From Bifidobacterium amazonense (lineage in GTDB: Bacteria > Actinomycetota > Actinomycetes > Actinomycetales > Bifidobacteriaceae): a stretch of 50,056 nt of DNA. The notes below the pieces were generated by a model. That model was not told the DNA's origin. It made no database searches and worked only from the letters and a program-made list of their open reading frames with translations. The position numbers and the translations under genes are program-made. The stretch covers positions 1-50,056 of the forward strand of contig NZ_JAFEJT020000019.1 of assembly GCF_018555435.2 (NCBI RefSeq). Direction: 5' to 3'. This document shows positions 34,346 to 43,344 of this stretch, in pieces (position 1 is the first letter of the stretch; each line of letters begins with the position of its first letter).

Positions 34346-34858
34346 ATGACTGATTCCAATACGCCGTTGCAGCGGCCCACGACGAGGGCCGCGCGGTTGA
34401 GCGTGATCGAGGAGATCCTGCTCAACCACATCATCACGTCGCAGTCGCAGCTCTCCGGCATTCTCTCCGACGAGGGGATCGACGTGACGCAGGCCACGCT
34501 CAGCCGCGATCTCGACGAGATCAACGCGATGAAGACGCGGCTCGCGGACGGCACCATCGCCTACACGGTGGGCGACCATAGCGTGCACCAGGCCGCCGGC
34601 GTCGGCGAAAAGGCCGAGCAGCAGATGGCCAAAGTGCTCGGCGGACTGGTCACGTCGGTCGCGTCCGCGCGGAACATCATCGTCGTGCACACGCCATCCG
34701 GCGCCGCGCAGTACGTGGCCAGCGTGATCGACAAGCAGCCGATCGACGGCGTGCTCGGCACGATCGCCGGCGACGACACGGTGATGGCGATCTGCAGCGA
34801 CGACGACACCGCGTCCGCGCGCGCGAAGTGGCTGCTGTCGATCGCGTCCAAGAACTGA
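34346..34858 (+). CDS. argR: Arginine repressor
   Basis: The 170-residue regulator has an N-terminal winged helix (about 17-80; [20 protein letters not shown] is the recognition part) and a C-terminal arginine-binding hexamerisation domain ([16 protein letters not shown] and [12 protein letters not shown]). It should bind the TGCAT palindromes before argC and argG when arginine is high. ATG 34346 has only a weak ribosome site and probably relies on coupling with argF. Confidence 0.95.
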   Translation: MTDSNTPLQRPTTRAARLSVIEEILLNHIITSQSQLSGILSDEGIDVTQATLSRDLDEINAMKTRLADGTIAYTVGDHSVHQAAGVGEKAEQQMAKVLGGLVTSVASARNIIVVHTPSGAAQYVASVIDKQPIDGVLGTIAGDDTVMAICSDDDTASARAKWLLSIASKN

Positions 34859-34876
34859 GACCCCGACGCGCCGGTA

Positions 34877-34907
34877 TTGCATAAATATACAGACTTGTGC
34901 ATATACT
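34877..34907 (+). promoter_or_regulatory. argG promoter with ArgR-type operator
   Basis: TGCATAAATATACA (34878-34891) differs by one base from the perfect palindrome TGCATAAATATGCA and overlaps a TTGCAT -35 (34877-34882). TATACT (34902-34907) is a -10 at a 19-base spacing, and TGTGCATA lies between them. This gives argG its own ArgR-repressed start. Confidence 0.7.
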
Positions 34908-34937
34908 TGCGTCAGCTGACTTTACAGAAAGGCAATC

Positions 34938-36176
34938 ATGAGCGATAACAAGCGCATCGTACTCGCGTACTCCGGCGGTCTGGACACGTCCGTCGCCATC
35001 TCCTACCTCAAGGAACGCACCGGCAAGGACGTCGTGGCCGTCTCCCTCGACGTCGGCCAGGGCGGCGAAAGCCTCGAGACCATCAAGCAGCGCGCCCTCG
35101 CCTGCGGCGCCGTCGAATCCTACGTGGTCGACGCGCGCGACGAGTTCGCCGACGAGTACTGCATGATGGCCCTCAAGGCCAACGCGCTGTACGAAGGCGT
35201 TTACCCGCTGGTCTCCGCCATCTCCCGTCCGCTCATCTCCAAGCACCTCGTGCGCGCCGCCCACCAGTTCGGCGCCGACACGATCTCGCACGGCTGCACC
35301 GGCAAGGGCAATGACCAGGTGCGCTTCGAGGTGTCCATCGCCTCCATCGACCCGACGCTCAAGGCCATCAGCCCGATCCGCGACCTGTCCCTGACCCGCG
35401 ACGTTGAGATCGCGTTCGCCAAGGAGCACAAGCTGCCGATCACCCAGACCGAGAAGAGCCCGTACTCCATCGACCAGAACGTGTGGGGCCGCGCCATCGA
35501 GACCGGCTTCCTCGAGGACCCGTGGAACGCGCCGACCAAGGACTGCTACTCCTACACCGACGACCCGGCGTTCCCGCCGGTCGAGGACGAGGTGACCATC
35601 GAGTTCAAGCAGGGCATCCCGGTCAAGATCGACGGCCGCGACGTCACCCCGCTGCAGGCCATCGAGGAGATGAACCGCCGCGCCGGCGCACAGGGCATCG
35701 GCCGCATCGACCTGATCGAGGACCGTCTGGTCGGCATCAAGTCCCGCGAGCTGTACGAGGCCCCGGGCGCCATCGCGCTCATCACCGCGCATCAGGAGCT
35801 CGAGAACTGCTGCCTCGAACGTGAGCAGCACCGCATCAAGCGCGACATCGACAAGCGCTGGGCCGAGCTGGTCTACGACGCGCAGTGGTTCTCCCCGGCC
35901 GTCCGCTCGCTCAACGCGTTCATCGAGGAGACCCAGAAGTACGTCTCCGGCGAGATCCGCATGACCCTGCACGGCGGCCGCGCCGTCGTCACCGGACGTC
36001 GCTCCGACTCCTCGCTGTACGACTACAAGCTCGCCACCTACGATTCCGGCGACACGTTCGACCAGAAGTCCTCCAACGGCTTCATCGACATCTACGGCCT
36101 GCCGAGCCGCGTGGCCGCCGCCCGCGACGTGCGCTTCGGCAACGGCATCGAAGTGCCGGAGAACGCCGTCGAGTGA
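34938..36176 (+). CDS. argG: Argininosuccinate synthase
   Basis: A 412-residue enzyme joining citrulline and aspartate with ATP cleavage to AMP. The N-terminal P-loop [12 protein letters not shown] binds [18 protein letters not shown] and [14 protein letters not shown] are typical substrate motifs. The start ATG 34938 follows AAAGG. It has its own promoter and is closed by a strong terminator at 36208. Confidence 0.97.
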   Translation: MSDNKRIVLAYSGGLDTSVAISYLKERTGKDVVAVSLDVGQGGESLETIKQRALACGAVESYVVDARDEFADEYCMMALKANALYEGVYPLVSAISRPLISKHLVRAAHQFGADTISHGCTGKGNDQVRFEVSIASIDPTLKAISPIRDLSLTRDVEIAFAKEHKLPITQTEKSPYSIDQNVWGRAIETGFLEDPWNAPTKDCYSYTDDPAFPPVEDEVTIEFKQGIPVKIDGRDVTPLQAIEEMNRRAGAQGIGRIDLIEDRLVGIKSRELYEAPGAIALITAHQELENCCLEREQHRIKRDIDKRWAELVYDAQWFSPAVRSLNAFIEETQKYVSGEIRMTLHGGRAVVTGRRSDSSLYDYKLATYDSGDTFDQKSSNGFIDIYGLPSRVAAARDVRFGNGIEVPENAVE

Positions 36177-36207
36177 CGTCGATCCCATCGGGACGATAAC
36201 GCCTGCC

Positions 36208-36237
36208 AAAGGCTCCCCTTCGCGAAGGGGAGCCTTT
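36208..36237 (+). terminator. Terminator after argG
   Basis: AAAGGCTCCCCTT (36208-36220) and AAGGGGAGCCTTT (36225-36237) form a perfect 13-bp stem with a CGCG loop. The stem itself ends in T-rich sequence. Confidence 0.85.
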
Positions 36238-36343
36238 GCGCGTCTTATGGCAGGCAGAGACGCCCGCATGAATGGTTACGGACACTGATAGGCTTTCTAT
36301 GGTTTACGAGCATGAGAAGCCAACAAGCACAAGGAGTATACGC

Positions 36344-37837
36344 ATGGCTGACAGCGCCGAGCAGAACACCGAGCATCTCGCCCTGTGGGGCGGCCGTTTC
36401 ACCTCCGGCCCGTCGCCGGAACTCGCCCGTCTGAGCAAGTCCACCCAGTTCGACTGGAGGCTCGCCGACGACGACATCGCCGGCTCGCGCGCCCACGCAC
36501 GCGCCCTCGGCCGCGCCGGCCTGCTCACCGCCGACGAGCTCAACCGCATGGAGAACGCGCTCGACGAACTGCAGCGCCGCGTCGACTCCGGCGCGTTCGC
36601 CCCGATCGAGGACGACGAGGACGAGGCCACCGCGCTCGAACGCGGCCTGCTCGCCATCGCCGGCGACGAACTCGGCGGCAAGCTCCGCGCCGGCCGCTCC
36701 CGCAACGACCAGATCGCCTGCCTGATCCGCATGTGGCTGCGCCGCCACAGCCGCGTCATCGCCAAGCTGCTGCTGCAGCTCGCCTCCGCGCTCATCGAAC
36801 AGTCCGTCGCCGCCGGCCGCACCGTCATGCCCGGCCGCACGCATATGCAGCACGCCCAGCCCGTCCTGCTCGCGCACCAGCTCATGGCCCACGTCTGGCC
36901 GATCCTGCGCGACGTGCAGCGCCTCGCCGACTGGGACAAGCGCATCGACGCCAGCCCGTACGGCTCCGGCGCGCTCGCCGGCAACACGCTCGGCCTCGAA
37001 CCGGTCGCGGTCGCCCGCGAACTCGGCTTCTCGAACGTGACCGCCAACTCGATCGACGGCACCGCCTCGCGCGACCTCGTCGCCGAATTCGCGTTCATCG
37101 CCGCCATGACCGGCGTCGACATCTCCCGACTTTCCGAAGAGATCATCATCTGGAACACGCAGGAATTCGCGTTCGTCAAGCTCGACGACGCGTATTCGAC
37201 CGGCTCGTCGATCATGCCGCAGAAGAAGAACCCGGACATCGCCGAGCTCGCGCGCGGCAAGTCCGGCCGCCTCATCGGCGACCTGACCGGCCTGCTCGCC
37301 ACGCTCAAGGGCCTGCCCACCGCATACGCCCGCGATCTGCAGGAGGACAAGGAGGCCGTGTTCGACCAGGTCGACACGCTTGAGGTGCTCCTGCCCGCGT
37401 TCACCGGCATGGTCGCCACCATGCGGTTCGACCACGACCGTCTCGAAGCGGAGGCTCCGACCGGCTTCGCACTCGCCACCGACATCGCCGAATGGCTCGT
37501 CAAGAACGGCGTGCCGTTCCGTCACGCGCACGAACTGTCCGGCGCGTGCGTCAAGCTCGCCGAAGGCCGCGGCCAGGAGCTGTGGGATCTGACCGACGAG
37601 GACTTCGTCGACGTGTTCAAGGACTTCCTGCCGGCCGAGCTCGCGCCGAAGGTGCGCGAGGTGCTCTCCACCGAAGGCTCCGTTTCCGCCCGCAACGGCA
37701 AGGGCGGCACGTCGCCGCTGCGTGTGCGCGAGCAGATCGTCGCCGCGAAGACGTCGATCGAAACGCTGCGCGCGTTCGCGAACTCCGTGTCGGACGGTCC
37801 GGCGTACAAGTCGCCGGAGGCGCTGCTGCAGAAGTAG
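36344..37837 (+). CDS. argH: Argininosuccinate lyase
   Basis: The 497-residue enzyme of the fumarase superfamily releases arginine and fumarate. Superfamily motifs are present, including [21 protein letters not shown] and the signature [11 protein letters not shown]. The start ATG 36344 follows AAGGAG at 7 bases; the frame opens at 36272. The length is slightly above the usual 460. It closes the arginine cluster but lies beyond the argG terminator, so it needs its own promoter or read-through. Confidence 0.97.
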   Translation: MADSAEQNTEHLALWGGRFTSGPSPELARLSKSTQFDWRLADDDIAGSRAHARALGRAGLLTADELNRMENALDELQRRVDSGAFAPIEDDEDEATALERGLLAIAGDELGGKLRAGRSRNDQIACLIRMWLRRHSRVIAKLLLQLASALIEQSVAAGRTVMPGRTHMQHAQPVLLAHQLMAHVWPILRDVQRLADWDKRIDASPYGSGALAGNTLGLEPVAVARELGFSNVTANSIDGTASRDLVAEFAFIAAMTGVDISRLSEEIIIWNTQEFAFVKLDDAYSTGSSIMPQKKNPDIAELARGKSGRLIGDLTGLLATLKGLPTAYARDLQEDKEAVFDQVDTLEVLLPAFTGMVATMRFDHDRLEAEAPTGFALATDIAEWLVKNGVPFRHAHELSGACVKLAEGRGQELWDLTDEDFVDVFKDFLPAELAPKVREVLSTEGSVSARNGKGGTSPLRVREQIVAAKTSIETLRAFANSVSDGPAYKSPEALLQK

Positions 37838-37976
37838 GATCGAGGGGTAGACACTGGTCCGTTGTCGGGATTGACGGCGAGAAGGGTGTGACTACCCCTC
37901 AGCCACTTCGTGACAGCTCATTCTGCAATTATGGACGTGCTGCGCACGCGTTGTGTTGGCTCGACTGTCGTCTCGC

Positions 37977-38019
37977 ACGGTGCCTACAAACAGCTCTGCT
38001 GTTTGCTTCACGGCACCGT
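37977..38019. repeat. Nested hairpin in the argH-thiF gap
   Basis: ACGGTGCC (37977-37984) pairs with GGCACCGT (38012-38019), and inside it AAACAGC (37988-37994) pairs with GCTGTTT (37998-38004). Nearby are CACTTCGTG around 37911 and CGTGC-TGC-GCACG around 37937. The 236-base gap contains no gene; it looks like a degenerate palindromic element, and ends with AGGGGAGCCGAGAA also found at 43309. Confidence 0.5.
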
Positions 38020-38073
38020 CCTGGCAAGGGGAGCCGAGAAAAAGTATCCGCGACGAACGATGGGGATGATCGT

Positions 38074-38883
38074 ATGACGATGAACGACGAACAGCTGGAA
38101 CGCTACGCCCGGCACCTGATCCTCAACGGAGTCGGCGCGAAAGGCCAGAAGCGGCTGCTGGCCGCCAGCGTGCTCATCATCGGCGCGGGCGGCCTCGGCT
38201 CGCCGGTCGCGCTGTACCTCGCCGCCGCCGGCGTCGGCCGCATCGGACTCGCGGACGGCGACGTGGTCGATCTGAGCAACCTGCAGCGTCAGATCATCCA
38301 CGCCACCGTCCGCGTCGGCACCCCCAAGGTAGCGTCGGCCGCCGCGGCCATCCGCGCGCTCAACCCCGACGTCACCGTCGATGAGCACGACGGGCTCGTC
38401 GATGCCGGCAACATCGCCGCGCTCATCGAACCGTACGATCTCGTCATCGACGCCACCGACAACTTCGCCACGAAGTTCCTCATCAACGACGCGTGCGTGC
38501 TTGCCGGCAAGCCGTTCATCCACGCCGGCGTCGTCGGATTCGCCGGACAGCTCATGGACGTGGTGCCGGGCGAAGGCCCGTGCTACCGCTGCATCTTCGA
38601 GGAGATGCCACCGGCCGGCGAGGTGCCGACCTGCAAGGAGGCGGGCGTGCTCGGCGCGGTCGTCGGCGTGATCGGCAGCCTCGAGGCCACCGAGGCGGTC
38701 AAGCTCATCGTCGGCGTGGGGGAGCCGCTCATCGGCCGCATGCTCACCGTCGACGCGCTCACCATGAACGTGCGCCGCGTGCCGTTGCCGGAGCGCGTGC
38801 CCGACTGCGCGGTGTGCGGCGACCATCCGACCATCACGTCGCTCGATCCGGCACGGTACGTCCAGCCGGCGTGCGCGATCTGA
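38074..38883 (+). CDS. ThiF/MoeB/HesA-family E1-like adenylyltransferase
   Basis: A protein of 269 residues that should adenylate the C-terminal glycine of a ubiquitin-like sulfur carrier. The nucleotide-binding motif IIGAGGLGSPVALYLAAAG, the arginine finger in NLQRQIIH and Asp in IDATDNF are intact. Two CxxC pairs (CYRC and CAVC) make the structural zinc site. A rhodanese-containing sulfur-transfer protein follows, fitting sulfur loading of the carrier. No ThiS or MoaD gene is present in the window, so its pathway (thiamine, molybdopterin or other) is open. The start ATG 38074 was chosen; ATG 38080 is possible. Confidence 0.88.
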   Translation: MTMNDEQLERYARHLILNGVGAKGQKRLLAASVLIIGAGGLGSPVALYLAAAGVGRIGLADGDVVDLSNLQRQIIHATVRVGTPKVASAAAAIRALNPDVTVDEHDGLVDAGNIAALIEPYDLVIDATDNFATKFLINDACVLAGKPFIHAGVVGFAGQLMDVVPGEGPCYRCIFEEMPPAGEVPTCKEAGVLGAVVGVIGSLEATEAVKLIVGVGEPLIGRMLTVDALTMNVRRVPLPERVPDCAVCGDHPTITSLDPARYVQPACAI

Positions 38884-39025
38884 AACGCGGCCGTTCGCCC
38901 GTCATGTGCGTCGGCTGACGTAATGTGATGGGTGTGACATCCTTCTCGGCTTTCCGGCAGCGCCTCTGACAGGGGGAGTCGAAAAGGGATGCATCAGTCT
39001 TGAGACAGTTGAAGGGGGAACCGAT

Positions 39026-40276
39026 ATGGCCATCGCACTGCATGGGGGACTCGGCGGCGACGATACGGACGACTACCGGCACATCACGCCGGCTGAATTC
39101 GCCGCGCTCGACCACGATACGGTCACGTTGCTGGACCTGCGAGAGCCGGACGAGGTGCTCGTGCATCCGGTGCGGGACGCGATCAACATTCCGTTCGAGA
39201 CCATCGGCCAGAGGCTCGGATCGGTGCCGGCCGGCAAGCCGGTCGTCGTGTTCTGCCGCGTGGGCGACTGGAGCGAGCAGGTATGCGAGATCCTCGCCGA
39301 CCGCGGCTACGATGCGATCAATCTGGACGGCGGATTCGCCGCGTTGCGTGACGCTGGATACGCGGACGATGAGGCCGCCGATAATGCCGACGATGCGGCC
39401 GCGGCGTCGACCTTAACCGCTGCGTCAGTCGAGACGGACACGACGACCGTAGCCACCGCAACGGATGACGCCGCTGCGCCATCGTCGCGCCCCGCTGCAG
39501 CTCCCAAGACGCTGCACGTCGATGCGAAAGGCCTTAAATGCCCCGGGCCGATCGTGGCCGTCGCTGACGCGCTGCGCCCCGAACCGGCCGGCACCAGGCT
39601 CACCGTCGAGGCCACCGAGGATGCGTTCTGCTCCGACATCGCCGTATGGGCCGAACGCACCGGCAACACGCTGCTCAGCCTGACGCGCGACAACGGGGAC
39701 GGCATCATCCACGCCGAACTCGAGAAGGGCGCGGCCGCCGCCGCATCGTCCTCGTCCGCCACGCCCGCCGCAACGGCCGTCGCGATGCAACCCGGCGGCG
39801 ACACGCTGCACGACAAGACGTTCGTCGTCTTCAGCGGCGACCTCGACAAGACCATCGCCGTGTTCATCATGGCCAACGGCGCGGCCGCGATGGGCCGCAA
39901 GGTCACCGTCTTCTTCACGTTCTGGGGACTCAACATCCTGCGCAAGCCCAAGCGCGTGCGCGTGACCAAGAACCTCGTCGAGCGCATGTTCGGCTTCATG
40001 ATGCCGCGCGGCACCAAACAACTGGGTCTGAGCCGCATGAACATGGGCGGCATCGGCGCGAAGATGATCCGCTGGATCATGAAGTCGAAGAACGTCGCCT
40101 CGCTCGAGGAGCTCATGAGGCAGGCCACCGACCACGGCGTGCGGCTCGTCGCCTGCCAGATGTCGATGGACATCATGGGCATCCGCAAGGAGGAGCTCAT
40201 CGACGGCATCGAACTCGGCGGCGTGAGCACGTTCCTCGGCGCAGGCGAAACCAGCGACATGAGCCTGTTCGTCTGA
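39026..40276 (+). CDS. Rhodanese-TusA-DsrE2 fusion sulfurtransferase
   Basis: The 416-residue protein is three sulfur-relay modules in one chain. The rhodanese domain (about 10-110) has its active Cys77 in VFCRVGDW. An Ala/Thr/Asp-rich linker follows (about 115-150). The TusA/SirA domain (about 158-230) has the persulfide Cys172 in GLKCPGP. The DsrE/DsrF-like domain (about 262-416, TFVVFSGDLDKTIAVFIMANG) has Cys377 in ACQMSMDIMGI. Elsewhere such modules are fused to CoA-disulfide reductases; here the flavin part is absent. The upstream ThiF-like gene is its probable partner. The start is ATG 39026 after AGGGGGA. Confidence 0.9.
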   Translation: MAIALHGGLGGDDTDDYRHITPAEFAALDHDTVTLLDLREPDEVLVHPVRDAINIPFETIGQRLGSVPAGKPVVVFCRVGDWSEQVCEILADRGYDAINLDGGFAALRDAGYADDEAADNADDAAAASTLTAASVETDTTTVATATDDAAAPSSRPAAAPKTLHVDAKGLKCPGPIVAVADALRPEPAGTRLTVEATEDAFCSDIAVWAERTGNTLLSLTRDNGDGIIHAELEKGAAAAASSSSATPAATAVAMQPGGDTLHDKTFVVFSGDLDKTIAVFIMANGAAAMGRKVTVFFTFWGLNILRKPKRVRVTKNLVERMFGFMMPRGTKQLGLSRMNMGGIGAKMIRWIMKSKNVASLEELMRQATDHGVRLVACQMSMDIMGIRKEELIDGIELGGVSTFLGAGETSDMSLFV

Positions 40277-40427
40277 ACTCGTCCGGCCTGAACTCGTCCG
40301 GCCGTCGATCATCCCGCCGAACGACGCCGACGGTTAGCCGGGTGTCATACAATCGTGCCCGATGAGACGGGCCGGCGGGACACGCAGCCCGGAACACGAG
40401 CGAACATCGGACGGCAGGAGACAAGCG

Positions 40428-40940
40428 GTGCTGACACGCAACCAGATACGCGCATTGGTCAACGAGCACGGGCACGACATCATCGAACACGAGCACATGC
40501 ACATCGAACGCGGCTGCTACCAGCACGGCTGCATCACCACGTTCGCGCACTCCATCCGCGTCGCCTGCCTTGCCGTATGGTTCGCCGACCGGCTGCGCCT
40601 GTGGGACCGCGTCGACCTGCGCTCGCTGATCCGCGCCGCGCTGCTGCACGACTACTTCCTGTACGACTGGCATGACTGGGACGACGGCGACCACCGCCTG
40701 CACGGCTTCACGCACGGACGCACCGCCCTGCGCAACGCGCTGCGCGACTTCCGGCTCAACGCGATCGAACGCGACTCGATCGCCCACCACATGTTCCCGA
40801 TGACGCCCACGCCGCCCAGCTACATCGAAGGCTATCTGGTCACCGTGGCCGACAAGGTGAGCGCCACACGCGAGACGATCAGCCTCAAACGGTTCAACCG
40901 GCCGGCGTTGGCGCACGGCGCCGAACATGCGGGGAAGTGA
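40428..40940 (+). CDS. HD-domain phosphohydrolase-like protein
   Basis: A 170-residue protein with the HD pattern: an early His (FAHSIRVACLAVWFA), the HD pair in AALLHDYFLYDW, a further His (HGFTHGRTAL) and a C-terminal Asp (VADKVSATRET). The metal ligands are complete, so a phosphohydrolase is likely; its substrate is unknown. The start GTG 40428 follows GGAG at 8 bases. It is separated by 3 bases from the following membrane-protein gene. Confidence 0.82.
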   Translation: MLTRNQIRALVNEHGHDIIEHEHMHIERGCYQHGCITTFAHSIRVACLAVWFADRLRLWDRVDLRSLIRAALLHDYFLYDWHDWDDGDHRLHGFTHGRTALRNALRDFRLNAIERDSIAHHMFPMTPTPPSYIEGYLVTVADKVSATRETISLKRFNRPALAHGAEHAGK

Positions 40941-40943
40941 GCC

Positions 40944-41807
40944 ATGACGCTGCTGCACCTCGAATACGTCTTCCTCTGGTTCCTGTTCTACAGCTTCTGC
41001 GGCTGGGTGTATGAGTCGATCCTCGTCTCCGTCAAGGAACGCCGCCCCGTCAACCGCGGGTTCCTCAACGGCCCGCTGTGCCCGATCTACGGCACCGGCG
41101 CGGTGCTCGGCGTCGAACTGCTGGGCGGCATCCGCAATCCGGCGGTGCTGTTCGCCGTCTCCTCGCTGGGCGCGTGCGCGCTCGAATACGTCACGTCGTG
41201 GGCCATGGAGAAGCTGTTCCACGCGCGATGGTGGGACTACTCGCATTTCCGGTTCAATCTCAACGGCCGCATCTGCCTGCTGGGCGCGATCGTGTTCGGC
41301 ATCGGCGGCGTGGCGATCGTCGACGGCGTGCAGCCGTGGGTCGCGCACGTCACCGGCATGATCCCGCTGCCGGTGATCCACTGGGTGAGCTTCGTGTGCC
41401 TGGTGCTGATCGTCGTCGATACGATCGTGACCGTGGCCGGCATCGTCAACTTCGAGCAGAGCCTCGACCAGCTGTCCGCGATCGTCGCCAAGTACGGCGA
41501 CGCGATGCGCGAGAGAGTCGGCGACGCGGTCGACGCGGTCGGCGGCGCGTCCGGCAGGGTCGGCGGCCTGGTCGGAGACAAGGTGAACGACATGGTCGGC
41601 GGCGCGATGAACGGGCCGTTGCAGTCCGGCCGCGAGATGTCGGCCGAGTTCATGCTCAAGATCCGGGAGACCGCGGATTCCGTGTTCAACCGCCAGCAGC
41701 GGCGCATGATCGCCTCGTTCCCGCGTCTGCGCACCGAACGCAACAACGAGGCGCTCCAGCAGCTGCGCGACGCCTTCGACAGGATGTACCGCGGCCGCAA
41801 GGGCTGA
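40944..41807 (+). CDS. CmpB-type putative ABC transporter membrane protein
   Basis: The 287-residue protein has four to five membrane helices in the first 170 residues. FYSFCGWVYES, GFLNGPLCPIYG and WWDYSHFRFNLNGRICL are the hallmarks of the family named putative ABC transporter permease (CmpB); no ATPase is nearby and the true role is not known. The C-terminal third is a soluble, partly coiled region with a Val/Gly-rich repeat. It is co-transcribed with the HD gene. Confidence 0.85.
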   Translation: MTLLHLEYVFLWFLFYSFCGWVYESILVSVKERRPVNRGFLNGPLCPIYGTGAVLGVELLGGIRNPAVLFAVSSLGACALEYVTSWAMEKLFHARWWDYSHFRFNLNGRICLLGAIVFGIGGVAIVDGVQPWVAHVTGMIPLPVIHWVSFVCLVLIVVDTIVTVAGIVNFEQSLDQLSAIVAKYGDAMRERVGDAVDAVGGASGRVGGLVGDKVNDMVGGAMNGPLQSGREMSAEFMLKIRETADSVFNRQQRRMIASFPRLRTERNNEALQQLRDAFDRMYRGRKG

Positions 41808-41915
41808 CGTTCCGTCCGAGGGGGCGTAGCACGCCGGCCGTCGGCCGCTGTCGGCCTGTTCTGCGAGACTGATAGGCGCATAAAACCCACAATTTGATAG
41901 GGAGACACCACAGTT

Positions 41916-43238
41916 ATGGCTCACGTCATCGATTTCAAGGAGGCCGGATTCGACTCCGTCCTCGATGAACTGGAATGGCGCGGGTTGATCTCGCAGTCCA
42001 CCGACCGCGATCAGCTCGCCGAAGCGCTGAACGGGGAGCCGATCACCTATTATTGCGGGTTCGATCCGACCGCCGCGTCCCTGCACATCGGCAACCTCGT
42101 CCAGCTCATCAACATGCGCCACCTGCAGATGGCCGGGCATCACCCGATCGCGCTGGTCGGCGGCGCCACCGGCCTGATCGGCGACCCGCGCCAGTCGGGC
42201 GAGCGCACGCTCAACCCGAAGGACGTCGTGGCCGGCTGGGCCGAGCGTCTCAAGAACCAGATCGGCGGCATCCTCGAAACCGAGGGCGACAACCCGGTGC
42301 GCTTCGTCTCCAACTACGACTGGACCGCGCAGATGTCCGTCATCGACTTCCTGCGCGACGTCGGCAAGAACTTCCGCCTCGGCACCATGCTCGCCAAGGA
42401 CACGGTCGCCCGCCGCCTCAATTCGGAGGACGGCATCTCCTTCACCGAGTTCAGCTACCAGGTGCTGCAGGGCAACGACTTCCTGCACCTGTACGACGAG
42501 TACGGCTGCACGCTGGAGATCGGCGGCTCCGACCAGTGGGGCAACCTCACCAGCGGCATGGACCTGATCCGCAAGGTTCGCGGCACGAGCGTGAACGTGT
42601 TCACCAGCCCGATCATCACCGACGCGAGCGGCAAGAAGTTTGGCAAGTCCGAAGGCAACGCCGTCTGGCTCGACGGCACCATGCTCAGCCCCTACAAGTT
42701 CTACCAGTTCTGGTTCAACCGCCCCGACGTGGAGATGGAAAGCCTGCTCAAGGCGTTCACCTTCCTGCCGAAGGCCGAGATCGAACGTCTGGTGGAGGAG
42801 TCGAAGACCAATCCGGGCGCCCGCGAGGCGCAGCGCACGCTCGCATGGGAGGTCACGAGCTTCGTGCACGGCGAGGCCGCCACGCAGGCCGCGATCGACG
42901 CGTCGGCCGCGCTGTTCGGCCGCGGTGGCGACCTGGGCACGATCGACGAGGACACGCTCGAGGCCGCGATCGACGGGCTCAAGGTCGAAGGCGAGAACGG
43001 CGAGAAGGCGTTCGCGGCCGTGGCCGCGGGCGACCGCGTGGTCGAGGCCGGCGTGAAGGCCGGACTGTTCAAGTCGATCTCCGAAGCCCGTCGCGCGGTC
43101 AAGTCCGGCGGCGTGTACCTCAACAACAACCGTGTGGAGGACGAGGAGCAGACGCTTGGCGAGGCCGACTTCCTGCACGGCCGTTTCGCGCTGATCCGCC
43201 GCGGCAAGAAGGCCCTCGGCGCCGCCGAACGGCACTGA
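41916..43238 (+). CDS. tyrS: Tyrosyl-tRNA synthetase
   Basis: A 440-residue class I synthetase. The HIGH-type motif is in [11 protein letters not shown], the tyrosine pocket in [13 protein letters not shown] and GGSDQWGN, and the KMSKS-type loop is [10 protein letters not shown]-terminal S4-like domain (about 365-430) binds tRNA. The start ATG 41916 follows AGGGAGA. It appears monocistronic; no T-box elements are seen upstream. Confidence 0.97.
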   Translation: MAHVIDFKEAGFDSVLDELEWRGLISQSTDRDQLAEALNGEPITYYCGFDPTAASLHIGNLVQLINMRHLQMAGHHPIALVGGATGLIGDPRQSGERTLNPKDVVAGWAERLKNQIGGILETEGDNPVRFVSNYDWTAQMSVIDFLRDVGKNFRLGTMLAKDTVARRLNSEDGISFTEFSYQVLQGNDFLHLYDEYGCTLEIGGSDQWGNLTSGMDLIRKVRGTSVNVFTSPIITDASGKKFGKSEGNAVWLDGTMLSPYKFYQFWFNRPDVEMESLLKAFTFLPKAEIERLVEESKTNPGAREAQRTLAWEVTSFVHGEAATQAAIDASAALFGRGGDLGTIDEDTLEAAIDGLKVEGENGEKAFAAVAAGDRVVEAGVKAGLFKSISEARRAVKSGGVYLNNNRVEDEEQTLGEADFLHGRFALIRRGKKALGAAERH

Positions 43239-43277
43239 ATCACAGTTTTGTAGTGGGGGCAACCCCCTGTAGTGCCT

Positions 43278-43322
43278 TTCTCGGCTCCCCTTGACGGCCC
43301 ATCCGGCGAGGGGAGCCGAGAA
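43278..43322 (+). terminator. Hairpin between tyrS and the RG-rich gene
   Basis: TTCTCGGCTCCCC (43278-43290) and GGGGAGCCGAGAA (43310-43322) make a perfect 13-bp stem. It could end tyrS transcription or sit in the leader of the next gene, whose start is 22 bases further on. The same right arm occurs after argH. Confidence 0.65.
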
Positions 43323-43344
43323 GGTTTGGATATTAAGGACATCA

